Positions 1 to 10,242 of a DNA stretch of 34,157 nt are shown here, one piece after another (within the stretch, counting starts at the first letter, position 1; each line of letters begins with the position of its first letter). The notes under the pieces were generated by a model, which was not told the DNA's origin, ran no database searches, and worked only from the letters and a program-made list of their open reading frames with translations. The stretch covers positions 26,521-60,677 of the forward strand of contig VEPL01000036.1 of the NCBI GenBank assembly GCA_012026885.1. The letters are read 5' to 3'. Position numbers and translations under genes: made by a program. The stretch is from Betaproteobacteria bacterium. Its GTDB lineage: Bacteria > Pseudomonadota > Gammaproteobacteria > Burkholderiales > Rhodocyclaceae.

Positions 1-800
1 CGGCGGGCACGGGCGCGGCCGAGCGCGTCGAGTTCGTCGATGAAGATGATCGCCGGCGCCTTGGCGCGCGCCTGTTCGAACAGGTCGCGCACGCGCGCGG
101 CGCCGACGCCGACGAACATCTCGACGAACTCCGAGCCGGAAATCGAGAAGAAGGGGACGCCGGCCTCCCCGGCGACGGCCTTGGCGAGCAGCGTCTTGCC
201 GGTTCCCGGCGGGCCGACGAGGAGCACACCCTTCGGTGCGCGGCCGCCGAGGCGCCCAAACTTCTGCGGGTCCTTGAGGAAGCCGACGATCTCCTTGAGC
301 TCGTCCTTGGCTTCCTCGACGCCGGCGACATCGGCGAAATTCACCCGGGTGTCGGTCTCGACATAGACCTTGGCCTTGCTCTTGCCGATGTTCATGAAGC
401 CGCCGCCGCCGAGCTTGCCGGCGAAGCGGCGCATCGCGAAGATCCAGATGGCGACGAAGATGACGGCCGGCAGGACCCAGCCGAGCAGGTCCGACAGGAA
501 GGTGTTCTCGACGACGCCGGTGAATTTCACGTCGTATTGCGCGAGGTCCTTCGCCAGGGCCGGGTCGACCCGGGTGGTCACGAAACGGGTCTTGTTGCCG
601 ACGGCTTCCTTGAAGGTGCCTATGATCTGGTTGTCGGCAACCGAGATCTCGGCCACCTTGCCTTCCTTCAGCAGCGACTGGAACTCGCTGTAGGGGATCG
701 GCGCCGTGGTGCGCACGCCCTGCCAGACGTTCTGCAGGACGATGATGCCGAGCAGCGCGAAGGCGAAGTACCAGACGGAGAATTGCGTTCTCTTTTCCAT
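1..800 (-). CDS. ftsH: ATP-dependent zinc metalloprotease FtsH, N-terminal part (cut by window edge)
   Basis: FtsH is a membrane-anchored AAA+ protease that extracts and degrades membrane and cytosolic proteins. Only the first 266 residues are present, and the gene runs off the left end. Visible parts are a first membrane segment at about residues 8-27, a periplasmic domain, a second membrane segment at about 103-124, a glycine-rich turn, the Walker A motif GPPGTGKT at 196-203 and the Walker B motif IIFIDE at 251-256. The zinc-binding HExxH region lies outside the window. The ATG is preceded by GGAGG. The gene starts 12 bases after the terC stop, so the two are very likely co-transcribed and share the manganese riboswitch. 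The N-terminus ([12 protein letters not shown]) is unlike the housekeeping betaproteobacterial FtsH as I remember it, so this may be a second paralogue (inference). Confidence 0.95.
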   Translation of the reverse strand, partial: MEKRTQFSVWYFAFALLGIIVLQNVWQGVRTTAPIPYSEFQSLLKEGKVAEISVADNQIIGTFKEAVGNKTRFVTTRVDPALAKDLAQYDVKFTGVVENTFLSDLLGWVLPAVIFVAIWIFAMRRFAGKLGGGGFMNIGKSKAKVYVETDTRVNFADVAGVEEAKDELKEIVGFLKDPQKFGRLGGRAPKGVLLVGPPGTGKTLLAKAVAGEAGVPFFSISGSEFVEMFVGVGAARVRDLFEQARAKAPAIIFIDELDALGRARAR

Positions 801-812
801 GATCGCCTCCGC

Positions 813-1814
813 TCAGCCGGTGCCGCCGTCAGCCGTCGTCCCGCCGGCCGGCTTGCCGTTGCGTGCATCCTTGCGCAGCGACAGCACGATGGAGGTGAAG
901 ATGATCGCCGCGACGACACCGAGCGAGAACAGCACCGGGATCTTGTAGAGGTCGATCAGCAGCATCTTGGCGCCGATGAAGACGAGCACCATCGCCAGCC
1001 CGTACTTGAGCAGCGAGAAGCGGTCGGCCATGTCGGCGAGCAGGAAGTACATCGCGCGCAGGCCGAGGATGGCGAACACGTTCGAGGTCAGCACGATGAA
1101 CGGATCGGTGGTGATCGCGAAGATGGCCGGGATCGAGTCGACCGCGAAGATCAGGTCGGAAATCTCGACCAGGACGAGGACGAGGAAGAGCGGGGTGGCG
1201 TAGCGCACCCACTTGCCGGCTTCCTCCCTCATGACGAAGAAGCGTTCGCCATGCAACTCGTGGGTGACCTTCATGTGGTTGCGAATCCACCTGATCAGCG
1301 GGTTGTTGGCGAGATCCGGCTTTTCGTCGGCGAACCACCACATCTTGATGCCCGTGATCAGCAGGAAGGCGCCGAAGACGTAGAGGATCCAGTGGAACTT
1401 GGCGATCAGCCAGACGCCGGCGAAGATCATGACGGTGCGCAGCACGATGGCGCCGAGCACGCCAAGGATGAGCACGCGCTTCTGCAGTTCGAGCGGGATC
1501 GCGAAGAAGCTGAACAGCATCAGCCAGACGAAGACGTTGTCGACCGCCAGCGATTTCTCGATCAGGTAGCCGGTCACGTACTCCAGCGTCTTCTCGTTGG
1601 CGATCTCGCGCCCGGCCGTGCCGTCGAGGTGCCACCAGAGGGCGGCCGCGAAGAGCATCGACACCGCGACCCAGATGACCGACCACGCGGCCGCCTCCCG
1701 GAACGAGACGCGATGCTTCTTGCCGCCGCCGACCAGGAAGAGGTCGATGGCGAGCATGACAAGGACGATGGCGAAGAATCCCGCCCACATCCACCAAGTA
1801 CCTATTGTTTCCAT
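813..1814 (-). CDS. TerC/Alx-family integral membrane protein (manganese-linked)
   Basis: This is a 333-residue polytopic inner-membrane protein of the TerC family, Alx subgroup. Members are linked to Mn2+ export or to metalation of exported proteins. The acidic in-membrane motifs are present: [12 protein letters not shown] at residues 86-97 and [15 protein letters not shown] at 216-230, with Glu86, Asp92, Asn93, Glu217, Asp220 and Asp226 as likely metal ligands. About nine hydrophobic segments are visible, with a cytoplasmic loop near residues 163-205. The chosen ATG (METIGTWW) has GGAG ten bases upstream. A longer in-frame reading upstream runs through the riboswitch RNA and is not protein. 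The gene heads a two-gene unit with ftsH and is preceded by a yybP-ykoY riboswitch, which agrees with a manganese role. The substrate itself cannot be read from sequence. Confidence 0.93.
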   Translation of the reverse strand: METIGTWWMWAGFFAIVLVMLAIDLFLVGGGKKHRVSFREAAAWSVIWVAVSMLFAAALWWHLDGTAGREIANEKTLEYVTGYLIEKSLAVDNVFVWLMLFSFFAIPLELQKRVLILGVLGAIVLRTVMIFAGVWLIAKFHWILYVFGAFLLITGIKMWWFADEKPDLANNPLIRWIRNHMKVTHELHGERFFVMREEAGKWVRYATPLFLVLVLVEISDLIFAVDSIPAIFAITTDPFIVLTSNVFAILGLRAMYFLLADMADRFSLLKYGLAMVLVFIGAKMLLIDLYKIPVLFSLGVVAAIIFTSIVLSLRKDARNGKPAGGTTADGGTG

Positions 1815-1934
1815 GTGTTCCCAGCTCCATTCGAATCGTGCGATCCATTGTCGCCATGATGACAGCGTCAATGACCTTTGTCCGGCACGGACGTCGATGC
1901 GTTCGAATGCTGAAAACGAACCTTCGCCAGCGCG

Positions 1935-2037
1935 GCAAAGGTCTTGCTCGCGGCCATCTGCGGATGGCCACCCGGAGCGCCGGAAGTCTCGCGACTTCGT
2001 ACTGACGACACCCCGGCGGAGAGCTACTCCCCCTTGG
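1935..2037 (-). ncRNA. yybP-ykoY manganese riboswitch aptamer
   Basis: Reading the minus strand, the leader of terC holds the invariant segments of the yybP-ykoY (Mn2+) riboswitch in order: AAGGGGGAGTAGC at 2035-2023, GTCGTCAGTAC at 2009-1999, and AGCAAGACCTTTG at 1948-1936. The 5' strand CAAGGG (2036-2031) and the 3' strand CCTTTG (1941-1936) form the closing helix P1 with one G-U pair. Between them are a GAAGTC-GCGA-GACTTC hairpin with a GNRA loop and a GGCCATC-CGCA-GATGGCC hairpin. The family is known to sense Mn2+ and often precedes alx, mntP and other TerC-type genes, as here. In this class metal binding usually turns the downstream gene on. Confidence 0.95.
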
Positions 2038-2046
2038 GACAATGCC

Positions 2047-2075
2047 ATCCTAACGATGTTGACCATATCGGTCAA
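2047..2075 (-). promoter_or_regulatory. sigma70-type promoter of the riboswitch-terC-ftsH unit, with overlapping palindrome
   Basis: On the minus strand TTGACC (2075-2070) is followed after exactly 17 bases by TAGGAT (2052-2047). This predicts transcription starting near 2040, just before the riboswitch aptamer and about 226 bases ahead of the terC ATG. A perfect inverted repeat, GTTGACC-5-GGTCAAC at 2058-2076, covers the -35 box and much of the spacer. It could be an operator for a repressor (inference). Confidence 0.7.
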
Positions 2076-2119
2076 CTATTGGGCCGATAGCCGTCGCCTA
2101 AGTTGCGGCCTAGTGCCCG

Positions 2120-2150
2120 GGCGGCGGGCGCTGCTGCGCTGCCCGCCGCC
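2120..2150 (-). terminator. GC-rich hairpin after katG (possible weak terminator)
   Basis: Perfect 10-base arms, GGCGGCGGGC and GCCCGCCGCC, lie 8 bases beyond the katG stop with an 11-base interior. No T-run follows on the minus strand, so it is not a canonical intrinsic terminator. It may pause polymerase or protect the katG mRNA end. The terC promoter begins 45 bases further on. Confidence 0.4.
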
Positions 2151-2158
2151 TTGCCCGC

Positions 2159-4438
<2,280 letters not shown>

Positions 4439-4464
4439 CTATCGCTGCCATGCGGGCGGGCTAT
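4439..4464 (-). promoter_or_regulatory. Two ATAG elements spaced like OxyR half-sites
   Basis: On the minus strand two ATAG elements begin exactly 22 bases apart, the spacing of the two halves of the classical OxyR consensus (ATAG-n7-CTAT-n7-ATAG-n7-CTAT). The matching CTAT halves are poor, GCAT and TCAA. The site lies about 80-105 bases upstream of katG, a usual OxyR target. Chance occurrence is possible. Confidence 0.25.
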
Positions 4465-4487
4465 CGCGCCGCCACCATCCGCTTTAA

Positions 4488-4504
4488 CCGGAAATTGTTT
4501 CCGG
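4488..4504. promoter_or_regulatory. Perfect short palindrome in the katG/CBS divergent region
   Basis: CCGGAAA-TTG-TTTCCGG is a perfect 7+3+7 inverted repeat about 120 bases ahead of the CBS-domain gene. It could be an operator for either divergent gene, or a small hairpin in a leader. No regulator is recognised. Confidence 0.35.
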
Positions 4505-4626
4505 GAAAGCTGCGCGGACAGGCGGCGTCCGCGATGCCGGGGTTTTGCCGCCAGGCACCGCGGAACCCGCTGGCGGCGTGGCCGGTCTGAGTGCGGAATA
4601 TTCACCACACCCCGAAGGAGACGATC

Positions 4627-5067
4627 ATGCCCAACAGACCGGTCAGCCGCGTTATCGAAAATCGCGAATTCCTCACTGCCGTTCCCACCGACGATGCCCG
4701 CTCGGTGGCCCGCCACATGCGCAGCCACGGTGCTGGCGCCGTCCTCGTCGTCGATGAGGACGGCGGTCGCCTGCTCGGCATCTGTACCGAGCGTGACCTC
4801 GCCTACAAGTTGCTGGCAGAAGGCCTCGACCCGGACGCGACGGCGGTCGCCGAGATCATGACCCGGGACCCGCAGACGGTTTCGCCGGAGCGTCCCTTCG
4901 GCCATGTCCTGCACATGATGTTCGAGGGCGGCTTCCGCCACATGCCGGTGACCGACGCGTTCGGCCGCCCGCTCGGCATCGTTTCGGCGCGCGACGCACT
5001 GGGCCTCGAAATCTTCAGCTTCCGCGAGGAGCTGAAGCTGCGCGAGACGCTGGCGGAAATTCTCTGA
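4627..5067 (+). CDS. Tandem CBS-domain protein
   Basis: This 146-residue protein consists almost only of two CBS domains, at about residues 8-65 and 72-130. The domains are visible in the repeated pattern of a hydrophobic strand (GAVLVVDEDG, HMPVTDAFG) followed by G(I)CTERDL and GIVSARDAL. Paired CBS domains bind adenine nucleotides such as AMP, ATP or NADH and act as energy or redox sensors; stand-alone proteins like this often respond to stress. No enzyme domain is attached, so the target is unknown. The start is the ATG of MPNRPVSRV, 7 bases after AAGGAG; an upstream ATG in frame lacks a ribosome site. The C-terminal helix is rich in charged residues. It is divergent from katG. Confidence 0.88.
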   Translation: MPNRPVSRVIENREFLTAVPTDDARSVARHMRSHGAGAVLVVDEDGGRLLGICTERDLAYKLLAEGLDPDATAVAEIMTRDPQTVSPERPFGHVLHMMFEGGFRHMPVTDAFGRPLGIVSARDALGLEIFSFREELKLRETLAEIL

Positions 5068-5103
5068 GCGGCACGGCCGGCGGCCTGCCAGCCGCGGCCG
5101 ACC

Positions 5104-5132
5104 GTGACCCGGAGGAAAACAGCCCCTAGAAT
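5104..5132 (+). promoter_or_regulatory. Candidate sigma70 promoter of plsB
   Basis: GTGACC and TAGAAT are separated by 17 bases, with a predicted start near 5139. A GGCGC-5-GCGCC hairpin follows immediately in the leader of plsB. Matches to consensus are 4 of 6 and 5 of 6. Confidence 0.5.
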
Positions 5133-5180
5133 GGCGGGGGGCGCCGGAGAGCGCCCGTCCGGCTAAAGGGGTCAGGCGCC

Positions 5181-7622
5181 TTGTTCGACATTTCCCGCTG
5201 GTTCGTTCCGCTCGCCCGGCGCATGCTTTACGCCTGGGTGCGGACAACGGTTTTTTCCGAGGCGGCGCAGGGGCTCGATCCGCAGCGGCCGGTCTGCTAC
5301 GTCCTCCAGGACCGGCACCTGTCGAACCTGCTCGTCCTCTTCGAGGAAACGCGGCGCGCCGGCCTGCCGGCGGCCGAGGCGCCGTTCGTCCTGAAGGGCG
5401 CCGCCGGCCGCCGTTCCGCCTTCTTCCTCAACCGCACCCATACGCGCCAGCCGGGGCAGCCGTCGCCGCTTCTCCTCGCCCAGTTGCAGGAGGTGGTCGG
5501 CGACCCGGGCGTCGATGTGCAGCTGGTGCCGGTCGTCATCCTCTGGGGGCGCAGCCCGAACAAGCAGGAGTCCATCCTCAAGGCGCTGTTCGCGGAAACC
5601 TGGCGCTCGGCCGGGATGTTCCGCCAGTTCGTCACCATCCTGCTGCACGGCCGCCAGACGCTGGTCCGCTTCAATGCGCCACTGTCGCTGCACGCCCTGG
5701 TGCATGGGGGCGCGGCGCCGTTGCCCGAGGCACTGGCGCTGCGCAAGGTGACGCGCATCCTGCGCGTGCATTTCCGCCGCCAGCGCGAGATGGCGATCGG
5801 TCCCGACCTGTCGCACCGCAACACCCAGGTCGAGATGATCCTCGCTGCCCCGACCGTGCGCGTGGCGATCGCTGCCGAGGCTGGGCGGCTGGGCCTGGCG
5901 CCGGGCGAAGCGCAGGCGCGTGCCGAGAAGTTCGCGCTGGAGATCGCCTCCGATTACGCCTATGGTGCTGTGCGCGCCCTCGAGCTGTTCCTCAGCTGGC
6001 TGTGGGAGCACCTCTACGACGGCGTCCAGGTGCACAACTTCGGAGTGGTTACCCGCATCGCCCCCGGCCAGGGCATCGTCTACGTGCCCTGCCACCGCAG
6101 CCACATCGACTATCTGCTGCTCTCCTACCTGATCCACAAGAACGGCCTCACCCCGCCGCACATCGCCGCCGGCGACAACCTCAACCTGCCGCTGGTCGGC
6201 CCGCTTTTGCGCCGCGGCGGCGCCTTCTTCCTGCGCCGCAGTTTCAAGGGCGAGCCGCTCTACGCGGCGGTCTTCCACGAATACCTGCACCTGATGCTGG
6301 CGCGCGGCTTCCCCATCGAGTATTTCATCGAGGGCGGGCGCAGCCGCACCGGGCGCACGCTGGCGCCCAAGGCCGGCATCCTCGGCATGACCATCGAGAG
6401 TTTCGTGCGCAGTCATGCGCGGCCGCTGGTTTTCGTCCCGGTCTACATCGGCTACGAGCGCCTGCTCGAGGGCAAGACCTACGTGCGCGAACTGGCCGGG
6501 CGGCCGAAGCAGGGCGAGTCGCTCTGGCAGCTCCTGAAGAGCGCGCGCCGCATCCGCCGTGTCTTCGGCCAGGTCCATGTCAATTTCGGCGAGCCGCTGC
6601 CGCTCGCCGTCTTCCTCGATGAACGCCGCCCCGGCTGGCGCGCGGTCCCCGAGGACGAGGCGGCGGCCTGGCTGCGGGCGACCACGCGCACCGCGGCGGT
6701 CGAGCTGGCGACGCGCATCAATGCTGCTGCGGTGGTCAACCCGGTGGCGCTGGTCGCCCTCGGCCTGCTGGCGACACCTTGCCTGACCGCCGACGAACTC
6801 GCCTTGCGCCGGCTGATCGCCCATTACCAGGCACTCGATGCGGCCTTGCCCTATTCGCCGCAGCGCGTCGCCTGCGCGCTCGACCCTGTGCAGGTGATCG
6901 CCCATGCCCGGCGCCTGGGCATCGTCGAGCCGATCCCGCATCCCTTCGGCGACCTGGTCCGCGTCACCGATGCGCAGGCCGAGCAGTTGCCCTATTTCCG
7001 CAACAATGTGTTGCACCTGTTCGCGGTGCCGGCGCTGGTCGCCTGCCTGCTCGCCAACAACCGCAGCCTCGAGGCCCGGCGCCTCACCGATGCCGTCGTC
7101 GGCATCGCCGCGCTGATGCGGCCCGAGCTCTTCCTGCGCTGGGACGACGACGGCCTGCTGCACGAAATCCAGCGCGTCATCGCCGTCTTCGCCGAGCGCG
7201 GCCTGCTGCGCCGGGGGGAGCGCGACGGCTGGCTGCAGGCGCCCGAGGCGGGCAGCGAGGCCTTCCCCGACCTGCAACTGATCGGCGAGACCCTGCGCCC
7301 GACGCTGGGCCGCCATTTCCTCGCCCTGTCGCTGCTCCAGGAGCGCGGCTCGGGAACGCTGACCCGCCAGGCCTTGGCCGAGAATTGCCACCTGCTCGCC
7401 CAGCGCCTCGCCCTGCTGCACGGGGCGAGCGCCGCCGAGCGGGCCGACAAGGGGGCGTTTGCCGGCCTCGTCGCCAACTTCATCGACTGCGACCTGCTGC
7501 GCGAGGACGAAGAGGGCCTGCTGCATTTCGATGCCCATCTGCTCGGCCCGCTGACCTATGCCGAGCTGGTACTGCCGGTCGAGGCGCGCCAGGCGATCCG
7601 CCGGATCGCGGTGCAGCCTTAG
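5181..7622 (+). CDS. plsB: Glycerol-3-phosphate 1-O-acyltransferase PlsB
   Basis: PlsB transfers a fatty acyl group from acyl-ACP or acyl-CoA to position 1 of glycerol-3-phosphate, the first step of phospholipid synthesis, at the inner membrane. The 813-residue length matches E. coli PlsB (about 807). The four acyltransferase blocks are present: HRSHIDYL with His305 and Asp310 as the catalytic pair, GGAFFLRRSF, FIEGGRSRTGR with Glu384 for glycerol-3-phosphate binding, and VFVPVYIGYE. The start is a TTG (leu codon read as Met) with AAAGGGG about ten bases upstream. The next in-frame ATG, 42 bases on, is a possible alternative. A promoter-like sequence lies just upstream. The gene is monocistronic and convergent with chrA. 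Confidence 0.95.
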   Translation: MFDISRWFVPLARRMLYAWVRTTVFSEAAQGLDPQRPVCYVLQDRHLSNLLVLFEETRRAGLPAAEAPFVLKGAAGRRSAFFLNRTHTRQPGQPSPLLLAQLQEVVGDPGVDVQLVPVVILWGRSPNKQESILKALFAETWRSAGMFRQFVTILLHGRQTLVRFNAPLSLHALVHGGAAPLPEALALRKVTRILRVHFRRQREMAIGPDLSHRNTQVEMILAAPTVRVAIAAEAGRLGLAPGEAQARAEKFALEIASDYAYGAVRALELFLSWLWEHLYDGVQVHNFGVVTRIAPGQGIVYVPCHRSHIDYLLLSYLIHKNGLTPPHIAAGDNLNLPLVGPLLRRGGAFFLRRSFKGEPLYAAVFHEYLHLMLARGFPIEYFIEGGRSRTGRTLAPKAGILGMTIESFVRSHARPLVFVPVYIGYERLLEGKTYVRELAGRPKQGESLWQLLKSARRIRRVFGQVHVNFGEPLPLAVFLDERRPGWRAVPEDEAAAWLRATTRTAAVELATRINAAAVVNPVALVALGLLATPCLTADELALRRLIAHYQALDAALPYSPQRVACALDPVQVIAHARRLGIVEPIPHPFGDLVRVTDAQAEQLPYFRNNVLHLFAVPALVACLLANNRSLEARRLTDAVVGIAALMRPELFLRWDDDGLLHEIQRVIAVFAERGLLRRGERDGWLQAPEAGSEAFPDLQLIGETLRPTLGRHFLALSLLQERGSGTLTRQALAENCHLLAQRLALLHGASAAERADKGAFAGLVANFIDCDLLREDEEGLLHFDAHLLGPLTYAELVLPVEARQAIRRIAVQP

Positions 7623-7640
7623 GGTTTCGTGCTGCCGGTT

Positions 7641-7660
7641 GCGGTCGACCGGGAAAACAG
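7641..7660 (+). repeat. Intergenic short repeat, copy A (GCGGTCGACCG type)
   Basis: GCGGTCGACCGGGAAAACAG follows the TAG stop of plsB by 18 bases. The same 11-base palindromic core GCGGTCGACCG followed by an A-rich stretch occurs in two other intergenic gaps (copies B and C), each time after a TAG stop and in the direction of the preceding gene. Confidence 0.5.
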
Positions 7661-7668
7661 GCCGGAAG

Positions 7669-8997
7669 TCAGGCCAGCGCCCGCAGGGCGAGTCCGAGTA
7701 CCGAACAGGCGGCAATGACCGGGATCGGGCCGGCGCGCAGGCGGAACAGGGCAATGCCGGCAGCACCGGCGATGACGGCTGCCGGGATGTCGAACGGGCC
7801 GGACCAGCCGGACGGCCACAGCACGTGCCAGGCGAAGAACAGCGCCAGGTTGACGATGACGCCGACGACGGCTGCCGTGATCGCCGTCAGCGGCGCCGTC
7901 AGGCGGATTTCCCCGTGCGTCGATTCGACCAGCGGGCCGCCGGCGAGGATGAAGACGAAGGACGGCAGGAAGGTGAACCACGTGACGACCGTCGCAGCCA
8001 GCGTACCGGCGGCGAAGGGCAGCCCGGGGCCGAGGAGTTCGCGGGTCCAGCCGCCGACGAAGCCGACGAAGGCGACGACCATGATCAGCGGTCCCGGCGT
8101 GGTTTCGCCGAGGGCCAGCCCGTCGATCATCTGCGTCGCGCTCAGCCAGCCGAAGTGCTCGACGGCCCCCTCGTAAACGTAGGGGAGCACCGCGTAGGCG
8201 CCGCCGAAGGTGAGCAGCGCCGCCTTGGTGAAGAACCAGCCCATCTGGGTCAGCGTGTGGTCGATACCGAAGGTCGCGGCGAGCAGGGCGAGCGGCAGCG
8301 CCCACAGCGCGAGTCCGGCAGCGACGACCAGCGTCAGGCGCGCCGGCGAGAAGCGGGCATGAGCGGGAGTGGGCGTGTCGTCGTCGATCACGGCGGGCAG
8401 CACAGCCCTGGCGGCGCCTCCGCCATGGCCGCCGGCGGCGAAGCGAGCCGGTGCGAGGCGGCCGCCGATCAGCCCGGCCAGCGCGGCGCCGGCGACGATG
8501 GCCGGGAAAGGCAGGTCCAGGGCGAACAGGCCGACGAAGGCGGCCAGCGCGATCGCCCACAGGGCGCCGTTCTTCAGCGTGCGGCCGCCGATGCGCCAGG
8601 CAGCATGCGTGACGATGGCGACCACCGCTGGCTTGATGCCGTAGAAAATCCCGGCGACCAGCGCCTGCGTACCGAAGGCAAGGTAGGCCCAGGACAGCGC
8701 GATGAGCAGCAGCAGCGAGGGCAGCACGAAGAGGGCACCGGCGGCGATGCCGCCGGCGGTCCGGTGCAGCAGCCAGCCGAGGTAGGTGGCAAGCTGCTGC
8801 GCCTCCGGGCCGGGCAGCACCATGCAGTAGTTCAGGGCATGCAGGAAGCGGCGTTCGGAAATCCAGCGCCGCCGCTCGACCAGTTCCTCGTGCATCAGCG
8901 CGATCTGCCCGGCCGGGCCACCGAAGCTGATGCAGCCCAGCTTGGCCCAGAAGCGCAGCGCCTCGCCTCGCGTCGGAGCGGGAGGACGCTCGCTCAT
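7669..8997 (-). CDS. chrA: Chromate transporter ChrA, two-domain form
   Basis: ChrA proteins of the CHR superfamily export chromate from the cytoplasm using the proton-motive force. The 442-residue protein is the long bidomain type with two homologous halves. The N-terminal half carries GCISFGGPAGQIALMHEE and PGPEAQQLATYLGW. The C-terminal half repeats this as LLTFGGAYAVLPYVYE and GETTPGPLIMVVAFVGF. About ten hydrophobic segments are visible, with a polar linker of roughly 40 residues between the halves. The start chosen is MSERPPAP, four bases after the stop of the LON-domain gene; an upstream in-frame start would lie inside that gene. It is the last gene of the rapZ operon. Resistance to chromate is a family property, not shown here. 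Confidence 0.93.
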   Translation of the reverse strand: MSERPPAPTRGEALRFWAKLGCISFGGPAGQIALMHEELVERRRWISERRFLHALNYCMVLPGPEAQQLATYLGWLLHRTAGGIAAGALFVLPSLLLLIALSWAYLAFGTQALVAGIFYGIKPAVVAIVTHAAWRIGGRTLKNGALWAIALAAFVGLFALDLPFPAIVAGAALAGLIGGRLAPARFAAGGHGGGAARAVLPAVIDDDTPTPAHARFSPARLTLVVAAGLALWALPLALLAATFGIDHTLTQMGWFFTKAALLTFGGAYAVLPYVYEGAVEHFGWLSATQMIDGLALGETTPGPLIMVVAFVGFVGGWTRELLGPGLPFAAGTLAATVVTWFTFLPSFVFILAGGPLVESTHGEIRLTAPLTAITAAVVGVIVNLALFFAWHVLWPSGWSGPFDIPAAVIAGAAGIALFRLRAGPIPVIAACSVLGLALRALA

Positions 8998-9001
8998 GCG
9001 C

Positions 9002-9634
9002 TCAGCCGAGCAGCTTGCGCTGGTCGAGGAAGCGCTCGAGGACCTCCAGCCTGGCCAGGGGGTCATCGAGCTCGAGCAGCTTCAGCTTGGCGAGGTTCTG
9101 GATCGGCAGTACCTCGGTGATGCGGTAGCCGGCCCAGGACGCATCGTCGAAGCGGTGCGGCTCCGGGACGCGTTCGCGGCCGGCCTCCGCGACGATGCGC
9201 ATGAGCAGCGGCAGCAGCCGCTGGCGGTCGCCAGGAAACGGGGTGGCCGGCGGATCGGCCAGCAGTTCGACCTTGGCTTCGAGCAGGTTGCCGGCGCCGA
9301 TGGTGGACTCGAGGATGCGGAAGCGACGGCCGCCGCGCGCGGCGACGAGCAGGATGCCGAGCTGTTCCATCTCCCAGGTCTCGATGGCGGCCAGCGTACC
9401 GACCGGATGCGGCACCGCCGGCGCCCCGACCTCGCCGCCCTCGGCGATCAGGCAGACGCCGAACGGCGAGCCGTCCTTGAGGCAGGCGGCGGCCATGTCG
9501 AGGTAGCGCTGCTCGAAGATCTTGAGCGAGAGCAGGCCGCCCGGGAAGAGCACGGTGTCGAGCGGGAAGAGCGGGATGCGGGCGGTTTCGACGGCGGCAC
9601 CGGCCGGCGCGCGGGAAAAGTCGAACCAGCCCAT
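9002..9634 (-). CDS. LON substrate-binding-domain protein (peptidase S16, lon-like N-domain)
   Basis: This 210-residue protein has the LON N-terminal substrate-binding domain alone, without AAA+ or protease parts. The diagnostic start is IPLFPLDTVLFPGGLLSLKIFEQRYLDM (residues about 20-47, quoted in parts: IPLFPLDTVLFPGG, LKIFEQRY). It continues through FGVCLI and the basic GGRRFRI strand typical of the fold. The C-terminal helix (LLELDDPLARLEVLERFL) matches stand-alone proteobacterial members. Function is unproven; binding of unfolded proteins is inferred from Lon. The ATG shares one base with the ubiX stop (TGATG), so translation is probably coupled. Confidence 0.88.
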   Translation of the reverse strand: MGWFDFSRAPAGAAVETARIPLFPLDTVLFPGGLLSLKIFEQRYLDMAAACLKDGSPFGVCLIAEGGEVGAPAVPHPVGTLAAIETWEMEQLGILLVAARGGRRFRILESTIGAGNLLEAKVELLADPPATPFPGDRQRLLPLLMRIVAEAGRERVPEPHRFDDASWAGYRITEVLPIQNLAKLKLLELDDPLARLEVLERFLDQRKLLG

Positions 9635-10242
9635 CAGGCGCCCCAGCGTCGCGCCAGGTCGTGCGGAACAGTGAGCTGGTCGAGGATGCGGGCGACGACG
9701 AAATCGACGAGGTCGGCGACCGTTTGCGGGTGGTTGTAGAAGCCGGGGCTGGGCGGCACGATGACGGCGCCGGCGCGGGCGAGGCGCAGCATGTTCTCGA
9801 GGTGGATGATCGAGAACGGCGTTTCGCGCGGCACCAGCACCAGCTTGCGGCCCTCCTTGAGCACGACGTCGGCGGCGCGCTCGATCAGGTTGTCGGCGAG
9901 GCCCTGGGCGATCGCTGCCAAGGTGCCCATCGAGCACGGGCAGACGACCATCGCGTCGGGCGGATTGGAGCCGGAAGCGACCGGCGCGAACCATTCCTCG
10001 CGCCCGAAAACCGCCAGCTTTTCCGGGTCGACCGCGGCCGGCAGGCGGGCCAGCAGCTTGGCCTTCGCCTCGGCCGGGCGCGCGGGCAGCTCGAAGTCCA
10101 TCTCCTGGCGGGCGACGACCTGGGCAGCCTGCGAATAGAGCAGCTGGATGCGGCAGCCCGCCGCCAGCAGACATTCGAGCAGGCGCAGCCCGTAGGGCAT
10201 GCCCGAGGCGCCGGTCAGGGCGAGGCAGACGGTCTGGTTCAT
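9634..10242 (-). CDS. ubiX: Flavin prenyltransferase UbiX
   Basis: UbiX attaches a dimethylallyl group to FMN to make prenyl-FMN, the cofactor of UbiD-type decarboxylases in ubiquinone synthesis and related routes. The 202-residue sequence has GASG at 11-14, VASGSN around Ser90, the [14 protein letters not shown] loop, and VPRETPF with Glu140. PPSPGFY ends at Tyr169. Glu140 and Tyr169 fall at the catalytic positions known from Pseudomonas aeruginosa UbiX. No ubiD gene is in the window, so its partner is encoded elsewhere. It overlaps the preceding Gx-family gene by ATGA and the following LON-domain gene by one base. Confidence 0.96.
   Translation of the reverse strand: MNQTVCLALTGASGMPYGLRLLECLLAAGCRIQLLYSQAAQVVARQEMDFELPARPAEAKAKLLARLPAAVDPEKLAVFGREEWFAPVASGSNPPDAMVVCPCSMGTLAAIAQGLADNLIERAADVVLKEGRKLVLVPRETPFSIIHLENMLRLARAGAVIVPPSPGFYNHPQTVADLVDFVVARILDQLTVPHDLARRWGA

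Noticed and set aside
1815..2075. N-terminal extension of the TerC protein through an in-frame start near 2075
   Set aside because: This stretch contains the conserved yybP-ykoY RNA segments and the promoter; the ATG at 1814 has a ribosome site and gives the normal family N-terminus.
2120..2150. A definite intrinsic terminator for katG
   Set aside because: The stem is strong but there is no T-run after it in the direction of transcription, so it is kept only as a low-confidence element.
10020..10035. A fourth GGTCGACC repeat copy inside ubiX
   Set aside because: It encodes conserved protein residues and lacks the A-rich tail; matches inside katG and ftsH were discounted for the same reason.
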